This document shows, piece by piece, positions 45,306-55,473 of a stretch of DNA of 64,000 nucleotides (position 1 is its first letter; each line of letters opens with the position of its first letter). The notes beneath the pieces were generated by a model, which worked only from the letters and a program-made list of their open reading frames with translations, was not told the DNA's origin and searched no databases. Made by a program: the position numbers and the translations under genes. Source of the DNA: Fibrobacterota bacterium (GTDB taxonomy: Bacteria > Fibrobacterota > Chitinivibrionia > Chitinivibrionales > Chitinispirillaceae); NCBI GenBank assembly GCA_023459055.1, contig JAEWVR010000004.1, forward strand, positions 248,001 to 312,000, written 5' to 3'.

Positions 45306-46154
45306 ATGCCGGTAATTTCAAGAGTTGTCAATAAGGGAAAATGGATACTCGTTATAATAGTATCCTTTTTTGCCATATCAAATTCTGAACCTGTCAGATA
45401 TTTACATTTTTATGATGCTGCTGATAACAGCATCATGTTTATTGAGTTTGAGTATGATGCAAATGGAGTTAATACATCACGATCTGTTTACATGAGTGAT
45501 ACTACATTTATAAAGAAAATTAATGTACAAACATCACCGGATGGTTTAAAGGTCAGGGAAACCTCCTTTAATTTCAATGATGATACCCTTTTTTCTGCTG
45601 CATATAAATCGGACGCTGACAAAAACAGTTTTAATGTCAAGGATCAGTTTGGAGTGGATCAGTTTGGTAGTGATGTCAGTTATGCAGAAACAAGTACAGA
45701 TAATTTCGATATTACCCAGAATAGTAAAGTCATTAACAGGATCAGTTACATAAGAGAGGGAGATAAATACACAAAGATACATGTAACCGATAACAGCGGA
45801 ACACTCCTCTATTATGCAACTGTTGAATATGAATCAGGAGCTGGCGTAGTTTACAATACAAAATTTAATAATAACATTCCATCACTGCGTCACCTGGGAA
45901 ATAATCGTTTTGAAGTCCGGTTTACAATGTTAAAACCAGCCCATGTAAGCTGTGAGTTGTCAACGATGTCAGGACGCCAGGTGGGTAAAGTAGTACATCG
46001 CGACTTTACAAACGGTACGGTTAGAGAAGTTATCAATCTTAATAAAAGTTTATCAGCTATAACAACCGGTGTTTATCTGTTGAGTCTTTCAATTGATGGT
46101 AACAGAGTATTAAAGGAAAAAATCCTTATTCAGCGCTCAAAGGGAGGGATGTAA
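45306..46154 (+). CDS. secreted protein with C-terminal sorting-type module
   Basis: A 282-residue protein with an N-terminal hydrophobic signal (ILVIIVSFFAISNS). The middle is rich in beta strands and Asp/Asn (MFIEFEYDANGVNTSRSVYM). The C-terminal ~75 residues resemble a T9SS sorting domain (VSCELSTMSGRQVGKVVHRD, TTGVYLLSLSIDGNRVLKEK). No haem motif and no known family. It is the second gene of the operon; its stop overlaps the next start (TAATG). GAGGGGG lies before the ATG. Possibly a partner of the cytochromes at the cell surface (inference). Confidence 0.7.
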   Translation: MPVISRVVNKGKWILVIIVSFFAISNSEPVRYLHFYDAADNSIMFIEFEYDANGVNTSRSVYMSDTTFIKKINVQTSPDGLKVRETSFNFNDDTLFSAAYKSDADKNSFNVKDQFGVDQFGSDVSYAETSTDNFDITQNSKVINRISYIREGDKYTKIHVTDNSGTLLYYATVEYESGAGVVYNTKFNNNIPSLRHLGNNRFEVRFTMLKPAHVSCELSTMSGRQVGKVVHRDFTNGTVREVINLNKSLSAITTGVYLLSLSIDGNRVLKEKILIQRSKGGM

Positions 46155-48055
46155 TGTTGTATTATAAAAAAGCCGCTGTCTATCTGGCCATTACTGGTAT
46201 CTTATTTACAAACGCAACATCTCAGAATGCTATCCATTCAGTAATATCACCAGATGTAGTATTTCAGACACTTGCATTGAATCGTGATCTCCCAACTACT
46301 GCCAAGCCTAAATACCTGTCACCGGCAGACATTATTCCATCATTTGACAAAACAAAACTCTTTGTTGTCGAACAAACAGCAAAACAGATTGCTGTTGTTG
46401 ATATTGCAGGCAAAACTGTCCTGCAGACAATCAAGCTGCCAAATGAGGTAACAGGTGTTTCTGTTTCTAATGATGATCAGAAACTATACGCCACATGTTC
46501 ATCGGAGCTCTGGGCAGAAGGTTATGTTTATGAAATTGCCATTGCATCCGGGAGAGTAACAAGAATAGTTAAAACAGGGCATAGCACCCGTGCTCCTGTG
46601 TTAAGCTATGATGGTAAAACGCTCTTTGCTTGTAATCAGTTCAATGACAACATTTCGGTAATCGATATCGCATCATTTCGTGTAACCCGCACTATTGATG
46701 TCATTCGAGAACCATATGTTGCAAAACTGACCCCTGATGATGGACTGCTTATTGTTGCAAATTCACTTCCACGCGGTAAATCGACAGACACATCACGAAT
46801 CACCTGTGAGATCTCGATTATTGATTTACATGATGAATCAAAATCGGTCCATCTTCCTTTACCATTAGGAAGTCATTCTGCATTAGGAATGACTATATCT
46901 CCGGATGGCAAGTATGCATTTATAACCCATTTAATTGGAAAATTCAATGCCTCTGCAACACAAATTATTCAAGGTTGGATTCATACCAATAATCTTGCGA
47001 TTATAGACATTTATAAAAGAAGCATAATGAATGATGTATGTCTTGATGCATCCGGTGATGATGGCTGTGCTAATCCCTGGGGTGTTGAATGCACTGATGA
47101 TGGAAAGTTTATTTGTGTGACGCACGCCGGCAGTAACCAGTTATCAGTTATTGACCTTCCAAAATTGATTGAAAGAGCTAATACCCCGACTTTTACAATT
47201 GCAACATCACTTGCCAATAAATTTGGTGGATTAAAATCAGATATCAGAAATCTTATCTCATTTAACGGAAAAAATCCCAGAGCGTTAGCGGTGATTGGCA
47301 GCAAAATCTATGCAGCCGGATATTTTAGCGACAATATTGAGATATACGATGCGGGATTGTCAAATAAAGCCATAACCGGATCAATCACTCTTGGTCCTGA
47401 ACAAGCGTTCACAGATGAACGGGCTGGTGAACTCCATTTTTACAATGGGGAAAATTGTCAGGGCAAATGGCAATCGTGTCATTCATGTCACCCGTTTACA
47501 CGACCGGATGCACTGAACTGGATACTTGCTGCAGGGGGAAATTTTCAGAAGAATGCCAAATCAATGTTGTACTCCTGGTGGACACCCCCGATGAACTGGG
47601 CTCAGTCGCGGGAAACTGCTGCTTTATCGATATATTGGGGTATCAGAAATGAACAGGGACTTGTCAATAAGGATACAGAAGTACGACAAATTGGAGAATT
47701 TTTTAAAAGGCTGAAACCAATGGCGAGTCCATCACTGGTAAAAGGACGTTTGAGCGAAGCTGCGAAAAAAGGGCGCGAAATTTACTATGGCGATAAGGCT
47801 GATTGTAAAAGATGTCACCCCGCGCCATTATTTACAAATCAAAAACTGGAATCTGCAATTGTAAATGACCTCGATAAATCGTCACAGTTTGATTCACCTA
47901 CAATTATTGAGTCCTGGAGAACCGGTCCATGGGATCATATCGGAAGCACTGATAAGTATATGGATCTTATGACAAATCCCCGGCACACCAAGACACATGA
48001 ACGAATAACTGCTGAAGAACTCAAAAATCTAACTGAATATTCAAAATCATTGTAG
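46154..48055 (+). CDS. YVTN beta-propeller fused to a cytochrome c peroxidase-like dihaem domain
   Basis: A 633-residue exported protein with signal peptide (AVYLAITGILFTNATS). Residues ~50-410 are YVTN/YncE-like propeller repeats (KLFVVEQTAKQIAVVDIAGK, LFACNQFNDNISVIDIASFR, GKFICVTHAGSNQLSVIDLP). Residues ~430-633 form a CCP/MauG-like haem domain with CHSCH (442-446) and CKRCH (551-555). Such fusions reduce peroxide or carry out MauG-type oxidations. The ligands that separate these roles cannot be assigned by eye. It shares the operon with ResB and CcsA, which would attach its haems. Confidence 0.85.
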   Translation: MLYYKKAAVYLAITGILFTNATSQNAIHSVISPDVVFQTLALNRDLPTTAKPKYLSPADIIPSFDKTKLFVVEQTAKQIAVVDIAGKTVLQTIKLPNEVTGVSVSNDDQKLYATCSSELWAEGYVYEIAIASGRVTRIVKTGHSTRAPVLSYDGKTLFACNQFNDNISVIDIASFRVTRTIDVIREPYVAKLTPDDGLLIVANSLPRGKSTDTSRITCEISIIDLHDESKSVHLPLPLGSHSALGMTISPDGKYAFITHLIGKFNASATQIIQGWIHTNNLAIIDIYKRSIMNDVCLDASGDDGCANPWGVECTDDGKFICVTHAGSNQLSVIDLPKLIERANTPTFTIATSLANKFGGLKSDIRNLISFNGKNPRALAVIGSKIYAAGYFSDNIEIYDAGLSNKAITGSITLGPEQAFTDERAGELHFYNGENCQGKWQSCHSCHPFTRPDALNWILAAGGNFQKNAKSMLYSWWTPPMNWAQSRETAALSIYWGIRNEQGLVNKDTEVRQIGEFFKRLKPMASPSLVKGRLSEAAKKGREIYYGDKADCKRCHPAPLFTNQKLESAIVNDLDKSSQFDSPTIIESWRTGPWDHIGSTDKYMDLMTNPRHTKTHERITAEELKNLTEYSKSL

Positions 48056-48116
48056 CAAGTAGTAACAAAAATAATGCCAGATCACATAATGTTCATAGTA
48101 TAACGAAAGGGTATTA

Positions 48117-49484
48117 ATGCATAACTATAAATATATTCTTCTGATAATTATTATAGCTATATCATCATATTCTGCAGAAAGTGATTCTTCCAGATATAAA
48201 TTATCCGGATGGGGTTATTTTACTATTGGTCAAGTCATAAGTTCACCCTTTGAGGACAAAGTTGCAGCCGCAGTAATTGATTATAACTTTGACAATCAAT
48301 GGCTGGTTGATTTTGATGCCGGATTGAAATGTGTTGCACTCTTCGGAAAGAACGGAAAAGCACGTGTTCACGCAGGATTGACAACTGGCTATCTTTTGCA
48401 ATTACAGATAAGCCAGAATGGTGAAAACCTCAGACGAAAATTCGTGCCCTATCTGATTGATGCTGCGATTGAAAATTCATTTACATCGAGAAATAACACG
48501 TTTTTTGGAGAATTCGGTTATTTTCCAGTCAAGTATAATCCGCAGGCAACGAATCTAGGTGAATATCTTTTCAGAAGTGGTGCGTATCCACAAAATATCA
48601 ATTCGGGTTTTGAACTTGCGGATAAGGAAAAGCTGTGCGGACTTCATGGTTCAGTCAAGCATACAATACATGAGAAGTTTCATTTAAAAGCAGATCTTTA
48701 CATTACAAGTGGTATGAGGGACTATCCGGTTCATGATTTTTCTCTTGCATATATTCTTACTGCATACTCAAAAATATTCCAATTCTCAGCAGGTATTGAT
48801 CATGCACACCTTATTTCCCTTAATGAACATTTAACAACACCGGCAACAGATCCATATTTTAAACCCGGTTCGATTTTTGGTGATAATGTCAGAATTTATG
48901 ATACAGTAAGCTTTACAGACACTGACACAATAATTGACACCATTAATCCAACATTCAGGGGGACTAAAGGTATGGCACGGTTTACTTTTGATCCAAAAGT
49001 TTTATTTAACAGTTCAATTTTTGGTGATGAAGATCTGAAACTATACTGTGAAGCTGCATTTCTTGGATTTAAAAATTATCCGGTATGGTGGGAAAAGCCT
49101 CTTGAGCGAATGCCTGTTATGGTCGGTTTAAATATACCCGCCTTTAAACTGCTTGATGTTCTTTCGGTTGAAGTGGAATACTATAAGTCACCTTACATTA
49201 ATACCGCTGAAAATGCATGGCGATACCGTTCACCGTTGCCATTTACCGGTCTGAGCGGCCAATCAAAAATTGAGGATGTAGTACCTGAACATGATGATGA
49301 CCTTAAATGGTCGGTATATGCTTCCAAAAAATTTGGCCGAATGAGATTAAGTGCACAGGTTGCAAGTGATCATATTTTAAAAACACCGTATGTACCGGGA
49401 CCTCCTACATCTTCAAAATATACTGAGATATGCCCCCGCACGAAAGACTGGTATTGGATGTTACGGGCAATGTTTTACTTATGA
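48117..49484 (+). CDS. predicted outer-membrane beta-barrel protein
   Basis: A 455-residue protein with a short signal peptide (YILLIIIIAISSYSAES). A long series of alternating hydrophobic/polar strands follows, rich in Tyr, Phe, Gly and Asn (LSGWGYFTIGQVISS, FFGEFGYFPVKYNPQ, SVEVEYYKSPYINTAENAWR). It ends WYWMLRAMFYL, with an aromatic terminal residue region typical of BamA-inserted barrels. The specific family is not recognised. In this operon it may be a pore or a docking site that brings cytochromes to the surface (inference). Confidence 0.7.
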   Translation: MHNYKYILLIIIIAISSYSAESDSSRYKLSGWGYFTIGQVISSPFEDKVAAAVIDYNFDNQWLVDFDAGLKCVALFGKNGKARVHAGLTTGYLLQLQISQNGENLRRKFVPYLIDAAIENSFTSRNNTFFGEFGYFPVKYNPQATNLGEYLFRSGAYPQNINSGFELADKEKLCGLHGSVKHTIHEKFHLKADLYITSGMRDYPVHDFSLAYILTAYSKIFQFSAGIDHAHLISLNEHLTTPATDPYFKPGSIFGDNVRIYDTVSFTDTDTIIDTINPTFRGTKGMARFTFDPKVLFNSSIFGDEDLKLYCEAAFLGFKNYPVWWEKPLERMPVMVGLNIPAFKLLDVLSVEVEYYKSPYINTAENAWRYRSPLPFTGLSGQSKIEDVVPEHDDDLKWSVYASKKFGRMRLSAQVASDHILKTPYVPGPPTSSKYTEICPRTKDWYWMLRAMFYL

Positions 49485-49505
49485 TGTAAACACAACGCAA
49501 CATTT

Positions 49506-50672
49506 GTGGAAAATCAGTATTTTAAAGAAGGGTTACATTCTGCAATGCTATATTTTGTTAAAATTGTAAAATTTATCGGTTCGGCAAAATGGAATGTTTT
49601 ATGCCTGGCAGTGCTGTTCATAGGTATTATTGGCGGGACTTTTTATCAGGTTAATTCTGGAATTTTAGCTGCGCAAAAGGCGTTCTTCGGATCCTGGGGT
49701 TCACTTCTTTTTAATGTACTCCCGTTTCCCGGTCTTAAAACAATAGCTGTAGCACTGACCATTAATCTTATCGCAGCAGCATTTGTAAAACACCTGTTTT
49801 CCGGTAAAACACCTGGATTAATCCTTATTCATTCCGGAATAGGAATCCTTTTTGTCGGGACAGGTATTTCATCGTTATTTGTCAAGAATTCAACACTTAT
49901 CCTCTGCGAAGGTGAACGAACAACATTTTCACGTAATTTAGATAACTGGGAGTTTGTTGTCATACACAAAGGGACAAACGCAATCCGCTCTATTCCTGAG
50001 TCTGATACATTTGATTTCTTTGTATTAACAGAAGGTTTTAAGATTCCGATTCCTGATGCAGACTACTCGATTACAGTTGATCGTGTATATCTCAATTGCA
50101 AAGGACTTGGATACTCGGAAAACAGCATTGATTCGCTCGAGCCGCTACCATCATCCTATGAGAAAACAGGTGATATCCCTGGAATTATTCTGTCAATTAC
50201 CGGTAGTGATGCAACTACTAACGAAAAGAATAGGATAATGCTTTTGGGGGGAACATTTAATTCAAATGTATATGTCATTAATGATGACACAATTTCCTTT
50301 TCGTTAAAGCCTCATGAGTATTCATTACCATTTGAGGTGCAACTTGTAAAATTCGAAAAAGAAAATCATCCTGGTTCTTCAAATGCAAAGAGTTATAAAA
50401 GTTACTTAAAGGTAAATGGCTCCGGTATCAGTCGTGATGTTGTTATATCCATGAACCGTCCATTCAGATATAATTCATTGGCAATTTATCAAAGTGGTTT
50501 CTCTCAGAATGAATCAGGAAATAATTGTTCATCAATGATTGTTGTTGAAAATATTGGAAGGATTGTTCCCTATATTGCAGGTATAGCTGTTGTGACAGGA
50601 CTATTGTTTCATTTCATTGCAATGTTTATTATAAGTTGTAAAGACATGAGAAAGAATTCTTCACGACAATAA
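49506..50672 (+). CDS. resB: ResB/CcsB-like cytochrome c biogenesis protein
   Basis: A 388-residue membrane protein of System II cytochrome c maturation. Hydrophobic helices near residues 28-48, 78-95 and 102-125 are followed by a large extracytoplasmic domain and a final helix (~350-375). Segments typical of ResB are SAKWNVLCLAVLFIGIIGGT, TPGLILIHSGIGILFVGTGI and MNRPFRYNSLAIYQSGF. Partner CcsA is encoded next. The start is unsure: GTG 49506 or ATG 49545, neither with a strong ribosome-binding site. Confidence 0.85.
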   Translation: MENQYFKEGLHSAMLYFVKIVKFIGSAKWNVLCLAVLFIGIIGGTFYQVNSGILAAQKAFFGSWGSLLFNVLPFPGLKTIAVALTINLIAAAFVKHLFSGKTPGLILIHSGIGILFVGTGISSLFVKNSTLILCEGERTTFSRNLDNWEFVVIHKGTNAIRSIPESDTFDFFVLTEGFKIPIPDADYSITVDRVYLNCKGLGYSENSIDSLEPLPSSYEKTGDIPGIILSITGSDATTNEKNRIMLLGGTFNSNVYVINDDTISFSLKPHEYSLPFEVQLVKFEKENHPGSSNAKSYKSYLKVNGSGISRDVVISMNRPFRYNSLAIYQSGFSQNESGNNCSSMIVVENIGRIVPYIAGIAVVTGLLFHFIAMFIISCKDMRKNSSRQ

Positions 50673-50725
50673 CGTTATTATATGCAGATGTGTAAATGTT
50701 ATTGCTAATTTGTAAAGGTTTTGGA

Positions 50726-52645
50726 ATGATAAAAAAATGTATTATAAATGCACTTATTGTTTTTTATGGTGTACTCGGTTTATGGAGTACAGAGATTCTT
50801 GCATCAACACAAAACAAGAAAATATCCGTTGAACAATTCGGAAAAATTACAGTACTGGAATCCGGTCGCAAAAAACCACTTGATACTTACGCACGAAATA
50901 AGCTAACGCAGTTTTCCGGCAAGCAAAAAAGCAACGGTGTTTATGCCCTTGACTGGTTTGCAGAAGTTTTATTTGATCCTGTAAAAGCAGAAAATGACCA
51001 GATTTTTTTAATTAACAATCCGGATGTGGCTGATGCACTTGGAATACAACCTCGTGCAAAAAGACGGTATACATTTTCAGAGCTGCATAACGCATCAGAG
51101 AAGCTAAGCAGGCATTCTGAAGATGTACTTAAAAAGGATCCCGCAGAATGGTCATCATTTGAAAAGGAGATCGTTCTAACATGGAGAAACTTCCGGGAGT
51201 ATCTGTTTTTACGCTCATTTTTCAGTTTTTTTGAACCTGATAATCAGCTTCAGATTACAGATTCTTTATTATCAGTTTATCTCGGATTGCCTTATAATAA
51301 ACCTATATCATATCTGAATTTACTTTACAAAGGATCTAAGCTTGCTAAACCGATGCAGGAAATCGCTCATAAAACTATCGATAGCCTTACAAATTATGAC
51401 ATATCCGTTATCCGGTTAACAAAAAGAATGTATGGTCTTGAAAATTCAATCGGAAATCCAGAACCGCATATTATACCAGAGTTTGATGCGGAGGATAATG
51501 AACATTGGTTCAGCTTATGGGGTTTATTAAACCGGGATCGCACTGATGCGATGAACGCTAAAACTGTTAATCTGATCATCGCAATGAGAGAGTGCTACCT
51601 TTTGGGAAATCAACAGGGATTTGATGACGCCATACAACAATACAGAGAACTGGTTAGAACCATTTTCTCAGAAAAAAAACTATCACTTTCAGATCCTCGT
51701 TATGAATTGATTTATAACAAACTGAATCCATTTCTTTTTTCCAGAATACTTTACGGATTAGCAGCATTATTTGCACTTCTGACGGTATCATCCTTGTGGA
51801 GTCGTGCTTATCATATAAGCTTAACATTATGCCTGATCGGCCTGCTGCTTCATACAACGGGATTATTAATGCGAATGCTGATCATGTCGCATCCGCCTGT
51901 AACAAATCTTTACGAGACATTTGTTTTTACAGCGTGGGTTCTTGTTTTGCTTGGGATTATTCTTGAATGGATTAAATTTCGTGAATTAGGAATTATAACA
52001 GCATCAATTACCGGTTTCCTGTTTCTTCATATTGCAGCACGATATGCCCGTGACGGTGATACAATGGGAATGCTTTCTGCCATCCTTGATTCATCATTCT
52101 GGTTAACATCACATATAGTGACTATTGCATTGGGATATGCAGGTTTTGTAGCAGCCGGATTAATCGGCCACATATACATTATTAAAAAAATATTTACAAA
52201 AACAGAAATAGCCCGGATACAATTAATGTCAAGGGCTGTTTACGGAATATTCGTATTTGGCTTTATTTTCACAATTATCGGAACACTGCTGGGTGGTATG
52301 TGGGCAGATCAGGCATGGGGAAGATTCTGGGGATGGGACCCCAAAGAAAATGGTGCATTACTTATAATTATATGGGGATTGATTGTGCTTCATTTGTATC
52401 ACGGCAGATTGACTAAAGATGCCGGACTTGCCATAGGTGCTGTGATTGGTGTGGTACTGGTAATGTGCACATGGATTGGAGTAAATCTGCTTGGTGTCGG
52501 ACTTCATTCATACGGATTTTCTGGTACTGGTGCAGGAGCGTTTTTTATATATATGGGAATTGAGATTATTTTTCTGATTGTTTCGGGTATAGCTCTTTTG
52601 GTTAGAAATGAAAGGAAGACGATTTCCCGGTATGTCAAACATTAG
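50726..52645 (+). CDS. ccsA: cytochrome c biogenesis protein CcsA with periplasmic N-terminal extension
   Basis: A 639-residue haem-handling subunit of System II. After a signal-anchor, ~310 residues are extracytoplasmic (ISVEQFGKITVLESGRKKPL, an extension seen in several phyla). Eight or so helices follow, with the WWD-type haem motif WADQAWGRFWGWDPKE and flanking His (MSHPPVTNLYETFVF, LTSHIVTIALGYAG, GVGLHSYGFSG). With ResB it exports haem and ligates it to CxxCH proteins, presumably the two cytochromes at the head of the operon. ATG 50726 is chosen over the 30-bp longer frame. Confidence 0.93.
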   Translation: MIKKCIINALIVFYGVLGLWSTEILASTQNKKISVEQFGKITVLESGRKKPLDTYARNKLTQFSGKQKSNGVYALDWFAEVLFDPVKAENDQIFLINNPDVADALGIQPRAKRRYTFSELHNASEKLSRHSEDVLKKDPAEWSSFEKEIVLTWRNFREYLFLRSFFSFFEPDNQLQITDSLLSVYLGLPYNKPISYLNLLYKGSKLAKPMQEIAHKTIDSLTNYDISVIRLTKRMYGLENSIGNPEPHIIPEFDAEDNEHWFSLWGLLNRDRTDAMNAKTVNLIIAMRECYLLGNQQGFDDAIQQYRELVRTIFSEKKLSLSDPRYELIYNKLNPFLFSRILYGLAALFALLTVSSLWSRAYHISLTLCLIGLLLHTTGLLMRMLIMSHPPVTNLYETFVFTAWVLVLLGIILEWIKFRELGIITASITGFLFLHIAARYARDGDTMGMLSAILDSSFWLTSHIVTIALGYAGFVAAGLIGHIYIIKKIFTKTEIARIQLMSRAVYGIFVFGFIFTIIGTLLGGMWADQAWGRFWGWDPKENGALLIIIWGLIVLHLYHGRLTKDAGLAIGAVIGVVLVMCTWIGVNLLGVGLHSYGFSGTGAGAFFIYMGIEIIFLIVSGIALLVRNERKTISRYVKH

Positions 52646-52728
52646 GGAATCTGATTAAAAATCGTATATGTGTAAATTTATAAGACTGTAAATCTTGTTA
52701 GTAGTCTTTTAACAAGCCATTACTTCTT

Positions 52729-55473
52729 CTATTGTTTTATATTATCGTCAAGCATCTTTTTTAGTTCATCAAGTCTGAACGGTTTACAGATACTTGCAGT
52801 AAATCCATACTCTTTCGGGTCTGACATGACAGGATCTTCAGCATAACCGCTTGCGACAAAAACAGGTACATCCTTATTTAATTTGCGCAGTTCAGCAATG
52901 GTATCCATCCCTCCCAGGCCATTCGGAATAGTCAGGTCAAAAATCATTGCAGTAACGGTTCTGTTCTGTTGCAACAATTCGTGGTAATATTCAAGAACTT
53001 CTTCTCCCCGTTCTTTACATTCTACATTGTATCCGATTGCTCGTAATAGCGCGCTGGTCGTATCACGAATCATTTTTTCATCATCCATGACTATAATTAA
53101 GCCACCACCACGTTCCCTGAGAGATTCCTGTAAAGGCGATGATAATGATACGTCGTTTACAGCCGGGAGATATATAGAAAAGGTACTTCCCTGATTCAGA
53201 ACAGATTCCACCTGGATCGTACCGCCATGTTTATTGACAATAGAAAATGATGTTGACAATCCAAGACCGTGTCCGGATGGTTTTGTTGTAAAAAACGGAT
53301 CAAATATTTTTTGAAGAAGCTCTGGCTGGATGCCGCATCCGCTGTCCGTAATGACGATTTTTATGTATCTCCCGGGTGTCAATCCTGGCCAGTTCGAACC
53401 AACAGTACAATTTACTGCTTTAATCTTAATCAATCCACCACACGGCATTGCTTGTGTTGCATTAACAACAATATTTTCAATCACCTGACGAATCTGATGT
53501 TTATCATACTCGACTATCCAGAGTTCCTGAGGAACAGCATATTCACATTCCACACCTGTATCGTTAAGACAATATTGGACAATTTCTTTTACAAATGGAA
53601 ATAAAGGTGCCGGATTTTTGACCGGAGCACCACCTTTTGCAAATGTCAACAACTGCCCGGTAAGAGATCGGGCATGTTCTATCGTATTCATTGCTTTTGT
53701 GAGATACTCTGTAATTTCTGAATCATTTGATTTTGTGCGGGCAAGATCAATATATCCAAAAACGCCACCAAACAGATTATTAAAATCATGAGCGATTCCG
53801 CCAGCCAGTATGCCCAGTGAATTGAGCCTTTGCATTCTATTTAGTTCATCATTGATTTTTTCGCGTTCAAGCTCAAGCTTCTTACGTTCAGTTATATCAG
53901 CCGCAATACTCAGAATTGCATCATTTTCATTAAATACCACACGTTTAGCAAATACTTCAAGTGGAAATATACTGCCATTAGCGCGCTTATGCCGTGTTTC
54001 TATAACCGATTCACCTGCGTCATCGAATAGTACCGATGAATTTTTAATCGAAGAATCTGCAATGATATCATTTATTGTCAAATTGAGTATTTCTTCTTTT
54101 GTATAGCCATACAACGTACTGGCACGGTTATTGACATACAATATCCTGCCTGATTTATACTGATAAATAACCACTGCACCAGGAACATTATCAAGCATCT
54201 CCCCAAGCAGTTTTTTATTCTCAATCACATTTCGTGCCTCAACCATCTTCCATACGACATCCATCATGATACTCAACTGACGAACATCGGAATCATTATA
54301 ATCCTTTTCTTTATTGGCAACACCAATTACGGCAACAATTTGTGGCCCTCCGAACACTGGTATTGTAAGAAATTTTTTAAGTGGCGCATGTTCGTGTGGC
54401 AATCCCCGCATTAAGGGATCAGGAGTATTGAAATCATTAATTACTATAGGTTTACGCTGTCGGACAGCTTCACCCCAGAGCCCGGTTTCTGGCAAAGAGC
54501 ACGCTGCCTGTATTTCAGGTACATTGCATTCCTTCATGACATTTTTCGACCATGTATTAAGTGTAAATTCCTTTGTCACTTCGTTATAATAGTAAATGTA
54601 CCCGATTTTGCTTTCTGTAAGCATTATTGCCTCATTGAGAGCGTAGTCAAGAAGTTCATTATTATTGTGTGCTTTATACTGACTTATTCGTAAAAGACTC
54701 TCAAGCCTTGCTTCATTTAGTCTCATCATTACTTCATATTGTTTACGAACAGTAACATCATGCACTATCGAATGTAAATATACTTTTCCATTTGTCTCTA
54801 TCCTGCTGCTAAAAACTTCGACATCCCGGATGCTTCCATCCGCAGTCCGGTGCCTGAACTCAAAGTATTGCTTTTTACATTCTTTCGCAGACTCCAGTTC
54901 ATTGCGGATTTCGTCGGGTGACAATGTGTTCAGGTCATAGACCTTCATACTGCACAACAGCTCTCTTGGCCATCCATAAAATTTTACAGCTGCATCATTG
55001 GCATCAATAATGCAACCACTCTGAGGATCGATAATGAGCTTTACAGCGACATGATGATCAAATACGCTTTTGTATATACTGACATTGTCGTGAAGTAATT
55101 GTGTTTCAGACTGCTCGGAAACATGCAATATATACCCGCAAAGTTGACGCTCGGAAAAAACCGGCTTTATAGTTACATTCAATAGAACAGTACCATGTCT
55201 GATACAATCAATATTAAAGTATTGTCTGATTTTTGAAATATCAAATGTGATGGACATTTTAACAGTATTGCCGCTTCTCAAATCATCACGATAACACTGC
55301 TCAAGCAGCGGCGTTTCCAAAATATTCAGTTTCATGACAGTTACATGATGTGCAATTCCGAATAGATCATAACACATACGATTTACATCATACAGCTCTC
55401 CGGTTTCATCAAAAAGACAGATGCCGGTATCAGACTCCATAAATGTATTCTTATATAACGCAAATTTCACCAT
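52729..55473 (-). CDS. multi-PAS/GAF hybrid histidine kinase with receiver domain
   Basis: A 914-residue soluble kinase. An N-terminal PAS-like part (SDTGICLFDETGELYDVNRM) is followed by a PAS with PAC (YKSVFDHHVAVKLIIDPQSG, FRHRTADGSIRDVEVF), a GAF domain (LNEAIMLTESKIGYIYYYNE, LPETGLWGEAVRQRKPIVIN), another PAS (LYGYTKEEILNLTIND), and HisKA with His562 in GGIAHDFNN. HATPase (VVNATQAMPCGG, SGHGLGLSTSFSIV) and a C-terminal receiver with Asp846 in MIFDLTIPN come last. No membrane helix is seen. It converges on ccsA; a functional link is possible but unproven. Confidence 0.93.
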   Translation of the reverse strand: MVKFALYKNTFMESDTGICLFDETGELYDVNRMCYDLFGIAHHVTVMKLNILETPLLEQCYRDDLRSGNTVKMSITFDISKIRQYFNIDCIRHGTVLLNVTIKPVFSERQLCGYILHVSEQSETQLLHDNVSIYKSVFDHHVAVKLIIDPQSGCIIDANDAAVKFYGWPRELLCSMKVYDLNTLSPDEIRNELESAKECKKQYFEFRHRTADGSIRDVEVFSSRIETNGKVYLHSIVHDVTVRKQYEVMMRLNEARLESLLRISQYKAHNNNELLDYALNEAIMLTESKIGYIYYYNEVTKEFTLNTWSKNVMKECNVPEIQAACSLPETGLWGEAVRQRKPIVINDFNTPDPLMRGLPHEHAPLKKFLTIPVFGGPQIVAVIGVANKEKDYNDSDVRQLSIMMDVVWKMVEARNVIENKKLLGEMLDNVPGAVVIYQYKSGRILYVNNRASTLYGYTKEEILNLTINDIIADSSIKNSSVLFDDAGESVIETRHKRANGSIFPLEVFAKRVVFNENDAILSIAADITERKKLELEREKINDELNRMQRLNSLGILAGGIAHDFNNLFGGVFGYIDLARTKSNDSEITEYLTKAMNTIEHARSLTGQLLTFAKGGAPVKNPAPLFPFVKEIVQYCLNDTGVECEYAVPQELWIVEYDKHQIRQVIENIVVNATQAMPCGGLIKIKAVNCTVGSNWPGLTPGRYIKIVITDSGCGIQPELLQKIFDPFFTTKPSGHGLGLSTSFSIVNKHGGTIQVESVLNQGSTFSIYLPAVNDVSLSSPLQESLRERGGGLIIVMDDEKMIRDTTSALLRAIGYNVECKERGEEVLEYYHELLQQNRTVTAMIFDLTIPNGLGGMDTIAELRKLNKDVPVFVASGYAEDPVMSDPKEYGFTASICKPFRLDELKKMLDDNIKQ

